DNA of 64,000 nucleotides, from assembly GCF_030159095.1 (NCBI RefSeq), contig NZ_BRXS01000002.1, positions 558,001 through 622,000 on the forward strand, read 5' to 3'. Made by a program: the position numbers and the translations under genes. Each line of letters opens with the position of its first letter. Position 1 is the stretch's first letter. This document shows positions 40,077 to 50,023 of this stretch, piece after piece. Under the pieces are notes generated by a model, which saw only the letters and a list, made by a program, of their open reading frames with translations, was not told the DNA's origin and searched no databases. This DNA comes from Roseisolibacter agri (GTDB lineage Bacteria; Gemmatimonadota; Gemmatimonadetes; Gemmatimonadales; Gemmatimonadaceae).

Positions 40077-41129
40077 GTGCCCGTGCGTCTGCCCGAACCA
40101 CACGCCCGCGCGGTGGCGCCGGGCGTACGACCGCCGGGCCGCAGCGGCCCCGCCGCGGCCGCGCTGCGCTCGCTCGCTGTCGCTGCCCTCGCAGCTGCCC
40201 TCGCAGCTGCCCTCGCAGGCCTCGCCGCCTGCGCCTCCACGCCCGCCGCGGCGCCCACTCCCGCCACCGGCGCCGACGCCGCCGCGATCGCGCGCGAGCG
40301 CGCCGCGGGCACGCTCGCCGGCGCGGGCGTGATCGGCATCCCGCCGTTCGCGGTCACCACGCGCGACACGACGCTGGCGCCGCTCGGCTTCGCGCTCGCG
40401 GACCTGCTGGCCACCGACCTCGCGCGCAGCGCACGCGTGACGCTCGTCGAGCGCACGCGACTCGGCGAGGTGCTGCGCGAGCTCGACCTCGCGCAGGCGG
40501 GGCGCGTGGACTCCGCGACGGCGCCGCGCGTCGGCCGCATCCTGCAGGCGCGGCGGCTGCTCGTCGGCTCGGTCGGCACCGTGGGCGACGCGAGCACGCT
40601 GCGACTCGGCGTCCGCGTGGCCGACGTCGGCAGCGGCGCGCTGACGCAGGCGATCGACGCGAGAGCGCCGCTGAACGACGTGCTGGCGGCCGAGAAGGAG
40701 CTCGCGCTGCGGCTGTTCGAGACGCTCGGGATCGTGCTCACGCCGGCCGAGCGCCGCGTCGTCGAGGAGCGCCCGACACGCAACCTCGCGGCGCTGCTGG
40801 CCTACGGGCGCGGCGTGCAGCGGCAGCTCGACGGCGACTTCCGTGGCGCGCTCGAGGAGTTCCGCCGCGCGCGGCGCCTCGATCCGTCGTTCCGCGCGGC
40901 GCGCGACCGCAGCGACCAGGCGCGCGCGCTCGCCGAGAGCGGTGCCACCGGCTCGCCGGTCGCGATCCCCGGCGTGCGCGCGGTGGACGCGGCCGTCGCG
41001 GGCACGCTCGACCGCCTCAACCGCCCGCTCGACTACATCACGTCGGTCGTGCGCGCGACCGGCAGCCCCGCCGATCCCGCCTTCCCGAGCACGGTGGCGA
41101 CGGTCGTCATCCGGGTGACGCGGCCATGA
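40077..41129 (+). CDS. CsgG/FlgO-like lipoprotein
   Basis: About 350 residues; the start is uncertain (GTG at 40077 or 40083), chosen because it leads into a long signal with lipobox LAAC. Three 12-bp repeats (40182-40217) make the ALAA-rich core of that signal. The domain IGIPPFAVTTRD, LADLLATDLARS, VTLVERTRLGEVLRELDL, RILQARRLLVGSV is the CsgG/FlgO fold, known from curli secretion and flagellar outer-membrane proteins. A TPR-like helix pair (GRGVQRQLDGDFRGALEEF) follows. It heads a three-gene overlapping operon with a beta-barrel and a giant repeat lipoprotein. Confidence 0.75.
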   Translation: MPVRLPEPHARAVAPGVRPPGRSGPAAAALRSLAVAALAAALAAALAGLAACASTPAAAPTPATGADAAAIARERAAGTLAGAGVIGIPPFAVTTRDTTLAPLGFALADLLATDLARSARVTLVERTRLGEVLRELDLAQAGRVDSATAPRVGRILQARRLLVGSVGTVGDASTLRLGVRVADVGSGALTQAIDARAPLNDVLAAEKELALRLFETLGIVLTPAERRVVEERPTRNLAALLAYGRGVQRQLDGDFRGALEEFRRARRLDPSFRAARDRSDQARALAESGATGSPVAIPGVRAVDAAVAGTLDRLNRPLDYITSVVRATGSPADPAFPSTVATVVIRVTRP

Positions 41130-42361
41130 GCGCGATGTCCGTACACATGCGCCTCGCATCGCTCGCTGCGATGGCGACGCTCGTTGCGTCCCCGCTCGCC
41201 GCGCAGGACCGCCTGCTCGGCCTCCGCGCCGCGGGTGCCGGCGTGACGGCCGAGGGCATCTGGCTCGGCGGCAACGGCGTGCTGCAACCCAGCCTGCTCG
41301 GCGGCGACTCGCTGCGCATCACGCGCATGACGCAGCTCTCCGTGCCCATCACCGCGGTCACGCCGCTCGGCGGCACGTGGACGCTGGACGCGACGACCGT
41401 CTACGGCACCGGCAGCGTGACGGCCGAGGGCGCGCGCGACGCGCGGCGCACGACGTCCACGATCTCCGGGCTCAGCGACGTGCGGCTGCGCGCGACCGGC
41501 CGCCTGTTCGACGAGGCGCTGCTGCTGACCGCCGGCGCGAACCTCCCCACCGGCCGCACCGAGCTGGACGCCGAGCAGCTGACGGCGCTGCGCGCGCTGG
41601 CGGCGCCGGCGTTCGCGCTGATGGCGCCGCCCGTCGGCCAGGGCCCGAGCGGCACGCTCGGCGTGCTGCTGGCGCGCGAGGCGGGCGGCTGGGCGCTGGC
41701 CGGCGGCGTCGCGTACGAGATCCGCGGGCAGTTCGCGCCCGTCGCGGCGCTCGTCGCGGGCGCGCCGTCCATCGACTTCCGTCCGGGCAACGTGATCCAC
41801 GCGTCGCTCGGCGCCGACCGGCTGCTCGGGCGGCATCGCGTGAGCGCGGCGTTCTCCGCCGACGTGTATGCGCAGGACCGCCTGCGCGCCGGCTCCGTCG
41901 CCGACGCGTCGCAGGACGCGATCACGCTGGCCGAGGTGAAGCTCGGGCCCGTGTTCACGACCGACCTGCAGCTGCAGCTGGCCGCGCCGCGGCTGCGCGA
42001 GCTGGTGCTGTGGGGCACGAACCGGTGGCGCGCGCCCTTCTCGCGCGACGGCGTGCGCATCGACGGCTCCAGCGGCAACTACCTGGACGGCGGGCTGCGC
42101 GCGTCGCTGCCCGTCACGCGGCGCACCGACCTGTTCACGGCGATCGACGGGCGCTGGCACACGGGGCTCGACCTCGACGACGCGCTCACCACCGCGGGCG
42201 TCGCCGGCGGCGCGCTGACGCTCGGCGTGTCGCAGACGCTCGGCCACGTCACCGTGCAGCCGTTCGTGCGCGGGCAGGCGGGCCAGCTGCGCTTCACGCG
42301 CGCCGACGGCGCGTCGTACACCGGCGGCGCCGCCGGCCTCACGATCCTCACCCGCTTCTGA
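41126..42361 (+). CDS. Outer-membrane beta-barrel protein (predicted)
   Basis: 411 residues from the ATG that overlaps the preceding stop (ATGA). A signal peptide ends in SPLAAQD. The mature chain has alternating polar/hydrophobic strands (VRLRATGRLFDEALLLTAG, HRVSAAFSADVYAQDRLR, HVTVQPFVRGQAGQLRF) and ends in LTILTRF, with the terminal aromatic expected for outer-membrane barrels. I do not recognise a named family. The position between a CsgG-like protein and a giant surface protein suggests a role in its export or anchoring, which is inference. Confidence 0.72.
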   Translation: MSAMSVHMRLASLAAMATLVASPLAAQDRLLGLRAAGAGVTAEGIWLGGNGVLQPSLLGGDSLRITRMTQLSVPITAVTPLGGTWTLDATTVYGTGSVTAEGARDARRTTSTISGLSDVRLRATGRLFDEALLLTAGANLPTGRTELDAEQLTALRALAAPAFALMAPPVGQGPSGTLGVLLAREAGGWALAGGVAYEIRGQFAPVAALVAGAPSIDFRPGNVIHASLGADRLLGRHRVSAAFSADVYAQDRLRAGSVADASQDAITLAEVKLGPVFTTDLQLQLAAPRLRELVLWGTNRWRAPFSRDGVRIDGSSGNYLDGGLRASLPVTRRTDLFTAIDGRWHTGLDLDDALTTAGVAGGALTLGVSQTLGHVTVQPFVRGQAGQLRFTRADGASYTGGAAGLTILTRF

Positions 42362-45300
42362 TGCGCGCGCTCTCGCGATTCACGCGTCTGGCGCGGCTGT
42401 CGCGCCACGCGCTCGCCGCCGCGCTGCTCGCCGCCACCGCGGGCCTCACCGCCTGCGGCAGCGTCTCGGACCTCGTCGCGCCGGGCACCAAGGGGTTCGC
42501 GCCCGCGCGCCTCGCGCTGTCGGCCACCGTGCCCGCGCTGCAGCAGCTGCAGCAGGGCGGCGTCGCCGCGCTGCGCGTGTCCGCCACGTACGAGCGCGCC
42601 GACGGCTCGCAGGTGCCGCTGTCGACGCAGACCTTCCCGCTCACCAGCGAGCGCACGCAGGACGTGCCGGTGCCGATCGACCTCGGCGCCTGCCTCAACG
42701 ACGCGCAGCGGCGCGCCGCGACCGGCGAGGGCGCCTGCGTCGTGCGGCTCTCGCTGACGCTGCTCCTGGACGACCGCGTGCTGGACACGCAGGCGATCGG
42801 GCCGTTCGTGCTGCAGCCGGGCGCGACGCTCGCGGCGCCGGCGGCCGTCACGCTGTACGAGGTGCGCACCGTGCGCGTGGACCTGCCGACGGGATCGGTC
42901 ACGCGCCCCGACGGCAGCCTGCGCCTGGAGGTCGGCGCGTCGGCGACGCTGAGCGCCGCGGCGCTCGACCCGAGCGGAGGGACGGTGGCCGGGCGCACCG
43001 CGCGCTGGACCAGCGCGACGCCGGCCGTCGCGACGGTGAACGAGCAGACGGGCGTCGTCACCGCGGTCGCGCCGGGCACCGCGCGCATCACGGCGAGCAT
43101 CGGCGGCCGCGACGCGTCGGTGGACGTCGCCGTCGTGCCGCGCGCCTCGCCGGTCACGATCGTGGCGGGCGGCAGCGGCAGCGGCACCATCGTCTCCACG
43201 CCGGCCGGCCTCTCGTGCCGCGTCGTGAACGGGCAGACGTCGGGCACGTGCACGTTCAGCTTCGCGGGCGACGCGCAGGTCTCGCTGGTCGCGACCGCGG
43301 ACCCGGGCTCGGGCTTCGTGGGGTGGAGCGACGCGTGCGCCACGGCGGGGACCGCGACGACGTGCGTCGTGACGGCCGACCAGGCGCGCAGCGCGCGCGC
43401 GACCTTCGGCGTGCTGCGCACGCTGGTGGTGGGCGGCGCCGGCGACGGCGCGGGCGCGATCGGCAGCACGCCGGGCGGCATCGCCTGCACCGTCGGCGCG
43501 ACGGGCGGCGGCAGCTGCTCGGCGCAGTTCCTGGAGGGGACGACGGTGACGCTGACCGCGTCGCCCGCGACGGGCAACACGTTCGTCGGCTGGAGCGGCG
43601 ACTGCGCGGCCGCGTCGGGCCCGACGTGCACGCTCACCATCTCGTCGGCGACGCGCAGCGCGACCGCGCGCTTCGCCCGCCCGCAGGCGCTCAGCGTGGA
43701 GCTCGCGGGCAGCGGCGACGGCAGCGTCGGCGGCAGCGTGGGGGGCACCGCGATCGCGTGCGTGCGGCGCGACGGCGCGACCAGCGGCACGTGCAGCGCG
43801 ACCGCGCCGCTCGGCACCGTCGTCACGCTGAGCGCGTCGCCCGACGCCAACAGCACGTTCACCGGCTGGACGGGCGCGTGCAGCGGCACCGGACCGTGCA
43901 CGGTGACCGTGGACCAGGCGCGCACGGTGGGCGCGACGTTCACGCGGCGGCAGGTGACGCTGACGGTGGCCGTGAGCGGCGCCGGCGCGGGCACGGTGGT
44001 CGTCGACGGGCAGCGGTGCACGCTGGCGGCGGGCGCGGGCTCCCAGACCTGCACGCTGCGCGTGGACGTCGGCCGCGCGCTCGCGCTGACGGCCGAAGTG
44101 GGGACGGCGTCGGAGTTCACCGGGTGGAGCGGCGCCTGCGCCGCCAGCGCGCGGTCGCCCAGCTGCTCGCTGACGCTCTCGGGTGACGGGTCAGTGGGCG
44201 CGACGTTCGTGCCGGGCGCGGTGCGCATCACGATCGTCGGCGAGTCGAACACGACCGGCGGCGGCACCGTCGGCACGACCGACGGCCGCCTCGCGTGCAC
44301 GATCAGCGGCGCCAACGCGACCGGCACGTGCGACGCGCTGGTGGCGATCGGCACGACGCTGACGCTCAACGCGTCGCCGGACCCGCGCAGCACCTTCGGC
44401 TCGTGGAGCGGCGCGTGCGCCGGCACCGCGGGCCCGACGTGCAGCTTCACGGTGCGCACCGCGGCGTCGGTGGGCGCGCGCTTCCTGCGGCAGCAGGTGT
44501 CGCTGACGGTCGGCGTGGGCGGCTCGGGCGCGGGCACGGTGAGCCTCAACGGCAGCGCCTTCTGCACGCTCGGGCCGACGCAGGGCACCAACGCGTGCAC
44601 GCGGCTGGTGGACGCCGGCGCGCCGATCACGCTGACGATGGCGCCGGCCTCCGGCAGCACGGCGACGTGGGGTGGGCCGTGCGCCAACGCACCGGTGACC
44701 GGCCCGTGCACGTTCACCGCGACGGGGACGTCGGTGAGCGTGCCCGTGAGCTTCGCGCTCACCGGCATGGTGAGCGTGCGGCCCGTGGCGGGCTACACGG
44801 GCGGCGGCGTGGTGCGGTCGAGCGACCAGCGCATCGACTGCACGATCGCGCCCTTGACGGGGGCGATCTCCGGCACCTGCGACGCGGTGTACGCGACCGG
44901 GAGCACGGTCTCGCTGTCGCTGGTGAGCCACACGATGGAGATCTTCGCCGGCGCGTGGTCGGGGCTCTGCACCTCGTCGGGCCCGACGTGCACGTTCACG
45001 GCGCCGGCGGCCGGTGGCACCGCGCGCATCGCGCTGCCGGAGTTCGTGGACGTGGACGTGAGCTGGACCGGTGCCGGCAGCGTGGCGACCGCGTTCGGGA
45101 GCAGCGCGGGACAGCTGCTGTCGTGCGACGCGCTGCCGGGGACCTTCCACTGCTCGGCCTTCGCGCCCGAGGGCTCGACCATCACCTTCACCGCGACCCC
45201 CCAGTGGGCGGGTGGGTTCCAGGGGTGGACCGACGGGTGCGCCGCGGCCGGGACCGCGCTCGTCTGCACGCGCACGATCCCGTTCCGCACGTCCGGCAAT

Positions 45301-46797
45301 CCGCCCTACGTGGTCGGTGCGCGCTTCGCCTTCGAGGCGGTGGTGGACGTGAGCGGCGGCGGGACGGTGGCCCTCCAGGGCGTGACGGGGCCCAACACCG
45401 CGTGCACGAACAGCGGCACCGGCACCATCACCTGCTCGCTGCACTCGCCGACCCGGACGGCGACGCTGGTCGCGACGCCGGCCTCGGGCAACGTGCTCAC
45501 CGGGTGGGGCACGGTCGCCTGCATCACGCCCACCGCCACTTGCACCGTCGACGTGACGGCGGCGAACGGCCGCATCTCCGCGACCTTCGCGAGCCAGGGG
45601 CCGGTGGGGCTCGAGTTCGATCGCGATTCCGCGTCCACCGGCGAGGGGCGCGTGATCACCTCGTTCGGCACCTGCAACCTGCCGCTGTCCGGCCGCAACG
45701 GCGCGTGCAGCGAGGTCGCGCCGGTGGGCGCGACGCGCAGCTACACCGCGCAGCCGTTCTCGGGCAGCCAGTTCGTGAGCTGGGGCGGCCCGTGCGCGGG
45801 GCAGACGGGGACGACGTGCACGCTGTCGCCGGTGACGGTGGGCGGGACGATCACCGCGCGCTTCGACCTCACGGCAACGCAGCTGCTGACGCTCGGCGGG
45901 ATCAACAGCATCACGCCGGGCACCGGCACGATGACGACGTCGCCGGCGGGCACGCCGGCGATGAGCTGCACGGTCACCGGCAACGCCGCGTCGGGGACGT
46001 GCAGCGCGACGTACGCGGTGAACGCGAACGTCAGCATCACGCCGACGCCGGCGGCGGGCTCCGTGTTCAGCGCGTGGTCGGGCGCGTGCACCGGCTCGGT
46101 GGTGCCGTGCGTCGTGCCGATGAACGGGCCGAAGACGGTGAACGCGCTGTTCGTGCCGTCGACGTCCACGCTGCGGCTGGCATTCGACGCGCAGAGCGCG
46201 CAGCGCGGCTTCCTGACGACGAACGTGGGGCTGAGCTGCAGCGACACGCCGGAGAACCAGGGCCTCGCCGGCAACGGCTGCGCGCCGACGGGCGGCGCGG
46301 TGACGACGGGGACGTCGGTCACGGTGACGGCGAGCGGCCAGCTGCCGGGCTCCGGCTTCGTCGGCTGGACGGGGAGCGCGCCCTGCGCCGGGGTGCAGGC
46401 CACGACCTGCACGTTCACGATGAGCTCCGACGTGACGGTGACGGGGCGCTTCGGGAGCCTGTTCAACCCGACGCTCGAGGTCCAGAGCGACGCCGGCTCG
46501 GGCGGCGGCACGGTCTCGATGCAGACGATCCGCAACACGACGCAGTTCTCGCAGCCCGGGTTCGGCGTCAACCAGATCACGCTCAACCTGTTCTCGGGCG
46601 ACGTGGTGCGGTTCACCGCGACGGCCACGGGGGCGGCGTTCTTCCAGGGCTGGGAGGGCGACTGCGCGTCGTTCGGCACCAACCCGGTGTGCACGCTGTC
46701 GAGCACCTTCTCGCTCGTGCGCGCGCGCTTCAACGGCGGGAGCCTGAACCGCCGTCCGGCGCCGCCGTCGGGGCAGCGGTCACCCGTGAGGCCGTGA
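42361..46797 (+). CDS. Giant lipoprotein with Big_2 domain and about 13 Cys-paired InlB-like repeats
   Basis: A 1478-residue lipoprotein; the ATG shares one base with the preceding stop (TGATG), and the signal ends in LTAC. Residues about 180-265 are a Big_2 Ig-like domain (SATPAVATVNEQTGVVTAVAPGTARITA). From about 270 on, some 13 repeats follow the divergent InlB B-repeat pattern: a strand ending GTxxSTPAG, a first Cys pair, GSGFVGWSxxC, a second Cys, then ARF. Each repeat carries 2-4 Cys, so disulfide-stapled rigid repeats are likely. The role is probably surface adhesion or structure. A shorter relative is at 50024-52735. Confidence 0.87.
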   Translation: MRALSRFTRLARLSRHALAAALLAATAGLTACGSVSDLVAPGTKGFAPARLALSATVPALQQLQQGGVAALRVSATYERADGSQVPLSTQTFPLTSERTQDVPVPIDLGACLNDAQRRAATGEGACVVRLSLTLLLDDRVLDTQAIGPFVLQPGATLAAPAAVTLYEVRTVRVDLPTGSVTRPDGSLRLEVGASATLSAAALDPSGGTVAGRTARWTSATPAVATVNEQTGVVTAVAPGTARITASIGGRDASVDVAVVPRASPVTIVAGGSGSGTIVSTPAGLSCRVVNGQTSGTCTFSFAGDAQVSLVATADPGSGFVGWSDACATAGTATTCVVTADQARSARATFGVLRTLVVGGAGDGAGAIGSTPGGIACTVGATGGGSCSAQFLEGTTVTLTASPATGNTFVGWSGDCAAASGPTCTLTISSATRSATARFARPQALSVELAGSGDGSVGGSVGGTAIACVRRDGATSGTCSATAPLGTVVTLSASPDANSTFTGWTGACSGTGPCTVTVDQARTVGATFTRRQVTLTVAVSGAGAGTVVVDGQRCTLAAGAGSQTCTLRVDVGRALALTAEVGTASEFTGWSGACAASARSPSCSLTLSGDGSVGATFVPGAVRITIVGESNTTGGGTVGTTDGRLACTISGANATGTCDALVAIGTTLTLNASPDPRSTFGSWSGACAGTAGPTCSFTVRTAASVGARFLRQQVSLTVGVGGSGAGTVSLNGSAFCTLGPTQGTNACTRLVDAGAPITLTMAPASGSTATWGGPCANAPVTGPCTFTATGTSVSVPVSFALTGMVSVRPVAGYTGGGVVRSSDQRIDCTIAPLTGAISGTCDAVYATGSTVSLSLVSHTMEIFAGAWSGLCTSSGPTCTFTAPAAGGTARIALPEFVDVDVSWTGAGSVATAFGSSAGQLLSCDALPGTFHCSAFAPEGSTITFTATPQWAGGFQGWTDGCAAAGTALVCTRTIPFRTSGNPPYVVGARFAFEAVVDVSGGGTVALQGVTGPNTACTNSGTGTITCSLHSPTRTATLVATPASGNVLTGWGTVACITPTATCTVDVTAANGRISATFASQGPVGLEFDRDSASTGEGRVITSFGTCNLPLSGRNGACSEVAPVGATRSYTAQPFSGSQFVSWGGPCAGQTGTTCTLSPVTVGGTITARFDLTATQLLTLGGINSITPGTGTMTTSPAGTPAMSCTVTGNAASGTCSATYAVNANVSITPTPAAGSVFSAWSGACTGSVVPCVVPMNGPKTVNALFVPSTSTLRLAFDAQSAQRGFLTTNVGLSCSDTPENQGLAGNGCAPTGGAVTTGTSVTVTASGQLPGSGFVGWTGSAPCAGVQATTCTFTMSSDVTVTGRFGSLFNPTLEVQSDAGSGGGTVSMQTIRNTTQFSQPGFGVNQITLNLFSGDVVRFTATATGAAFFQGWEGDCASFGTNPVCTLSSTFSLVRARFNGGSLNRRPAPPSGQRSPVRP

Positions 46798-46806
46798 GAC
46801 GCCGCG

Positions 46807-47065
46807 GCGGACTGCGGGCTGCGGACTGCGGGGCCTGATCGCTCGCGCCAGTCCCCTGTGCCTCTGGGAGGGATGCGGATGCTCCGGATCTTGAAGGGCG
46901 ATGCCTCGGATCGATCCGCGTGGCGGCGACGTCCCATGTGCCACACGGCGCGATCCGCATGATCCGTTCAGATCCGGAGCATCCGCATCCGCACCAACGG
47001 CGAACAGCCCGGGCGCGTCGATGCGTGCCGAAGACACGGAGCAGGATCCGCAGCCCGCAGTCCGC
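46807..47065. repeat. Palindromic element B4 with 18-bp terminal inverted repeats
   Basis: GCGGACTGCGGGCTGCGG (46807-46824) is perfectly complementary to 47048-47065. Inside, 46871-46890 pairs perfectly (20 bp) with 46971-46990 around GCGGATGCTCCGGATC. The centre has CGTGGCGGCGACG (46919-46931). The same end sequence, CCGCAGCCCGCAGTCCGC, recurs near 61271, beside element B6. Confidence 0.87.
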
Positions 47066-47074
47066 AGCAGTCGA

Positions 47075-47106
47075 AAGGGCCGGCCTCCACGTGGAAGCCG
47101 GCCCTT
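47075..47106 (-). terminator. Terminator of the CsgG-like/TPR gene
   Basis: AAGGGCCGGC (47075-47084) pairs with GCCGGCCCTT (47097-47106), with further partial pairing (TCCAC/GTGGA) in the loop, 28 bp beyond the stop at 47134. Confidence 0.7.
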
Positions 47107-47133
47107 CGTCGTCACCACATGGGCGCGAGGCGC

Positions 47134-47955
47134 TCAGGGCGTGGCCGGCGCCGGCCCGCGCTCCGCCGACGCCAGCAGCGTCTTCGCGCGCTCGAAGTTC
47201 GGGTACTCCTCGAGCGCGCTCTTGTAGAGCGCGATCGCGCCCTGCGTGTCGCCCTTGTCCTGCTTCTCCAGCGCGCGGCTCACCAGCATCGTCGCGCGGA
47301 ACTGGTTGCCCCCCTTCGGCGCCTCGGTGGCCAGCGCCGCGACGGCCGGCGCGCCCGGCGCGCCCGGCGTCGACTTGCTGAGGCGGATCGGCATCGCGGG
47401 CAGCTTCATCCCCGCGTTCAGCTTCGTCCCCAGCTGGTCCACCAGCTCCAGCAGGTCGTCCGCCTTCCCCATCACCGACTCGGCGTACTCGATCTCGGAG
47501 GTCTCCGTGTTCACCGAGCGCACGACGATGCGCATGCGCTGCTTCGGGTCGATCACGAAGCTGCCGGTGAGCATGTGGTGCGCGCCCACCAGCTTGCCCA
47601 GGCGCACCGCGGTCTCCTTGTCCACCCGGTCGCCGCTCCCCAGATTCTGCTCGTCGATCAGCTTCTGCAGCCGGTCCCGCTCGACCACCCGGACGCCGGG
47701 GTTGCCCGCCATCGCGGTGATGAGCATCTCGGCCATCCCCTTGCTGAGCGGCGCGAACTCGGCGTTGTTCTTCAGCGCGCCGTTCTCGAAGGGGAGCACG
47801 GCGACGGTCGGCCGCCGGTCCGAGGACTGCGCCCCGAGCGGCGCGGCGGCGGGGGCGAGCAGGCCGGCCACCAGCGCGCCGTACGCCAGGCGGCGCGCGG
47901 CGGAGCGGACGGGGGACCAGCCGGAAAGGCGGCGGACGAGCGGCGGGGTGTGCAT
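47134..47955 (-). CDS. CsgG-like/FlgO-type protein with TPR tail, exported
   Basis: A 273-residue exported protein. The ATG at 47955 opens a signal peptide ending APLGAQS; a GAGG lies about 10 bp upstream. The CsgG-like domain reads VAVLPFENGAL, GMAEMLITAMAGN, VRVVERDRLQKLIDEQ, AVRLGKLVGAHHMLTGSF. A C-terminal TPR (ALEKQDKGDTQGAIALYKSALEEYPNFERAKTL) follows. It resembles the CsgG-like gene at 40077 in plan but lacks a clear lipobox. It is divergent from the Ser/Thr kinase, with 162 bp between them that should hold both promoters. Confidence 0.8.
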   Translation of the reverse strand: MHTPPLVRRLSGWSPVRSAARRLAYGALVAGLLAPAAAPLGAQSSDRRPTVAVLPFENGALKNNAEFAPLSKGMAEMLITAMAGNPGVRVVERDRLQKLIDEQNLGSGDRVDKETAVRLGKLVGAHHMLTGSFVIDPKQRMRIVVRSVNTETSEIEYAESVMGKADDLLELVDQLGTKLNAGMKLPAMPIRLSKSTPGAPGAPAVAALATEAPKGGNQFRATMLVSRALEKQDKGDTQGAIALYKSALEEYPNFERAKTLLASAERGPAPATP

Positions 47956-48117
47956 CCGGGAGACCTCGTGGAGGGGAGAGTAGCGCCTCCAAGCTCGTGC
48001 CCCTCCGGCGCGACCGTCAATAGGTAGGGCTCCCCTTGCCCCCGATCGTCCCCCGCCGCACCGGTTCCTGACCGGTTCTGCTCCCGGCGCGCGGCGCGCC
48101 GTCCCACCCGAGGGTCC

Positions 48118-49938
<1,821 letters not shown>

Positions 49939-49964
49939 CGCACGGTGTGTCGACGGCACGAACG

Positions 49965-49996
49965 CGAACGGGCGCCCATCGCTGGGCGCCCGTTCG
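49965..49996. terminator. Bidirectional terminator between the kinase and the InlB-repeat gene
   Basis: A perfect 13-bp stem (CGAACGGGCGCCC with its complement at 49984-49996) with a 6-base loop lies midway between two convergent stops. It is a plain hairpin, not a member of the B family. Confidence 0.82.
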
Positions 49997-50023
49997 TGCT
50001 TCCGGCCGTGCCGTGGGGCGATG

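Larger units (their letters stand above)
46798..47133. other. Convergent intergenic region with palindromic element
   Basis: These 336 bp hold element B4 and a terminator hairpin; no gene is visible. Confidence 0.7.

Noticed and set aside
42348-44768. Minus-strand 806-codon frame with many Val/Pro/Thr repeats, resembling a repeat protein
   Set aside because: It is the antisense image of the real repeats on the plus strand, and has no signal or family match of its own.
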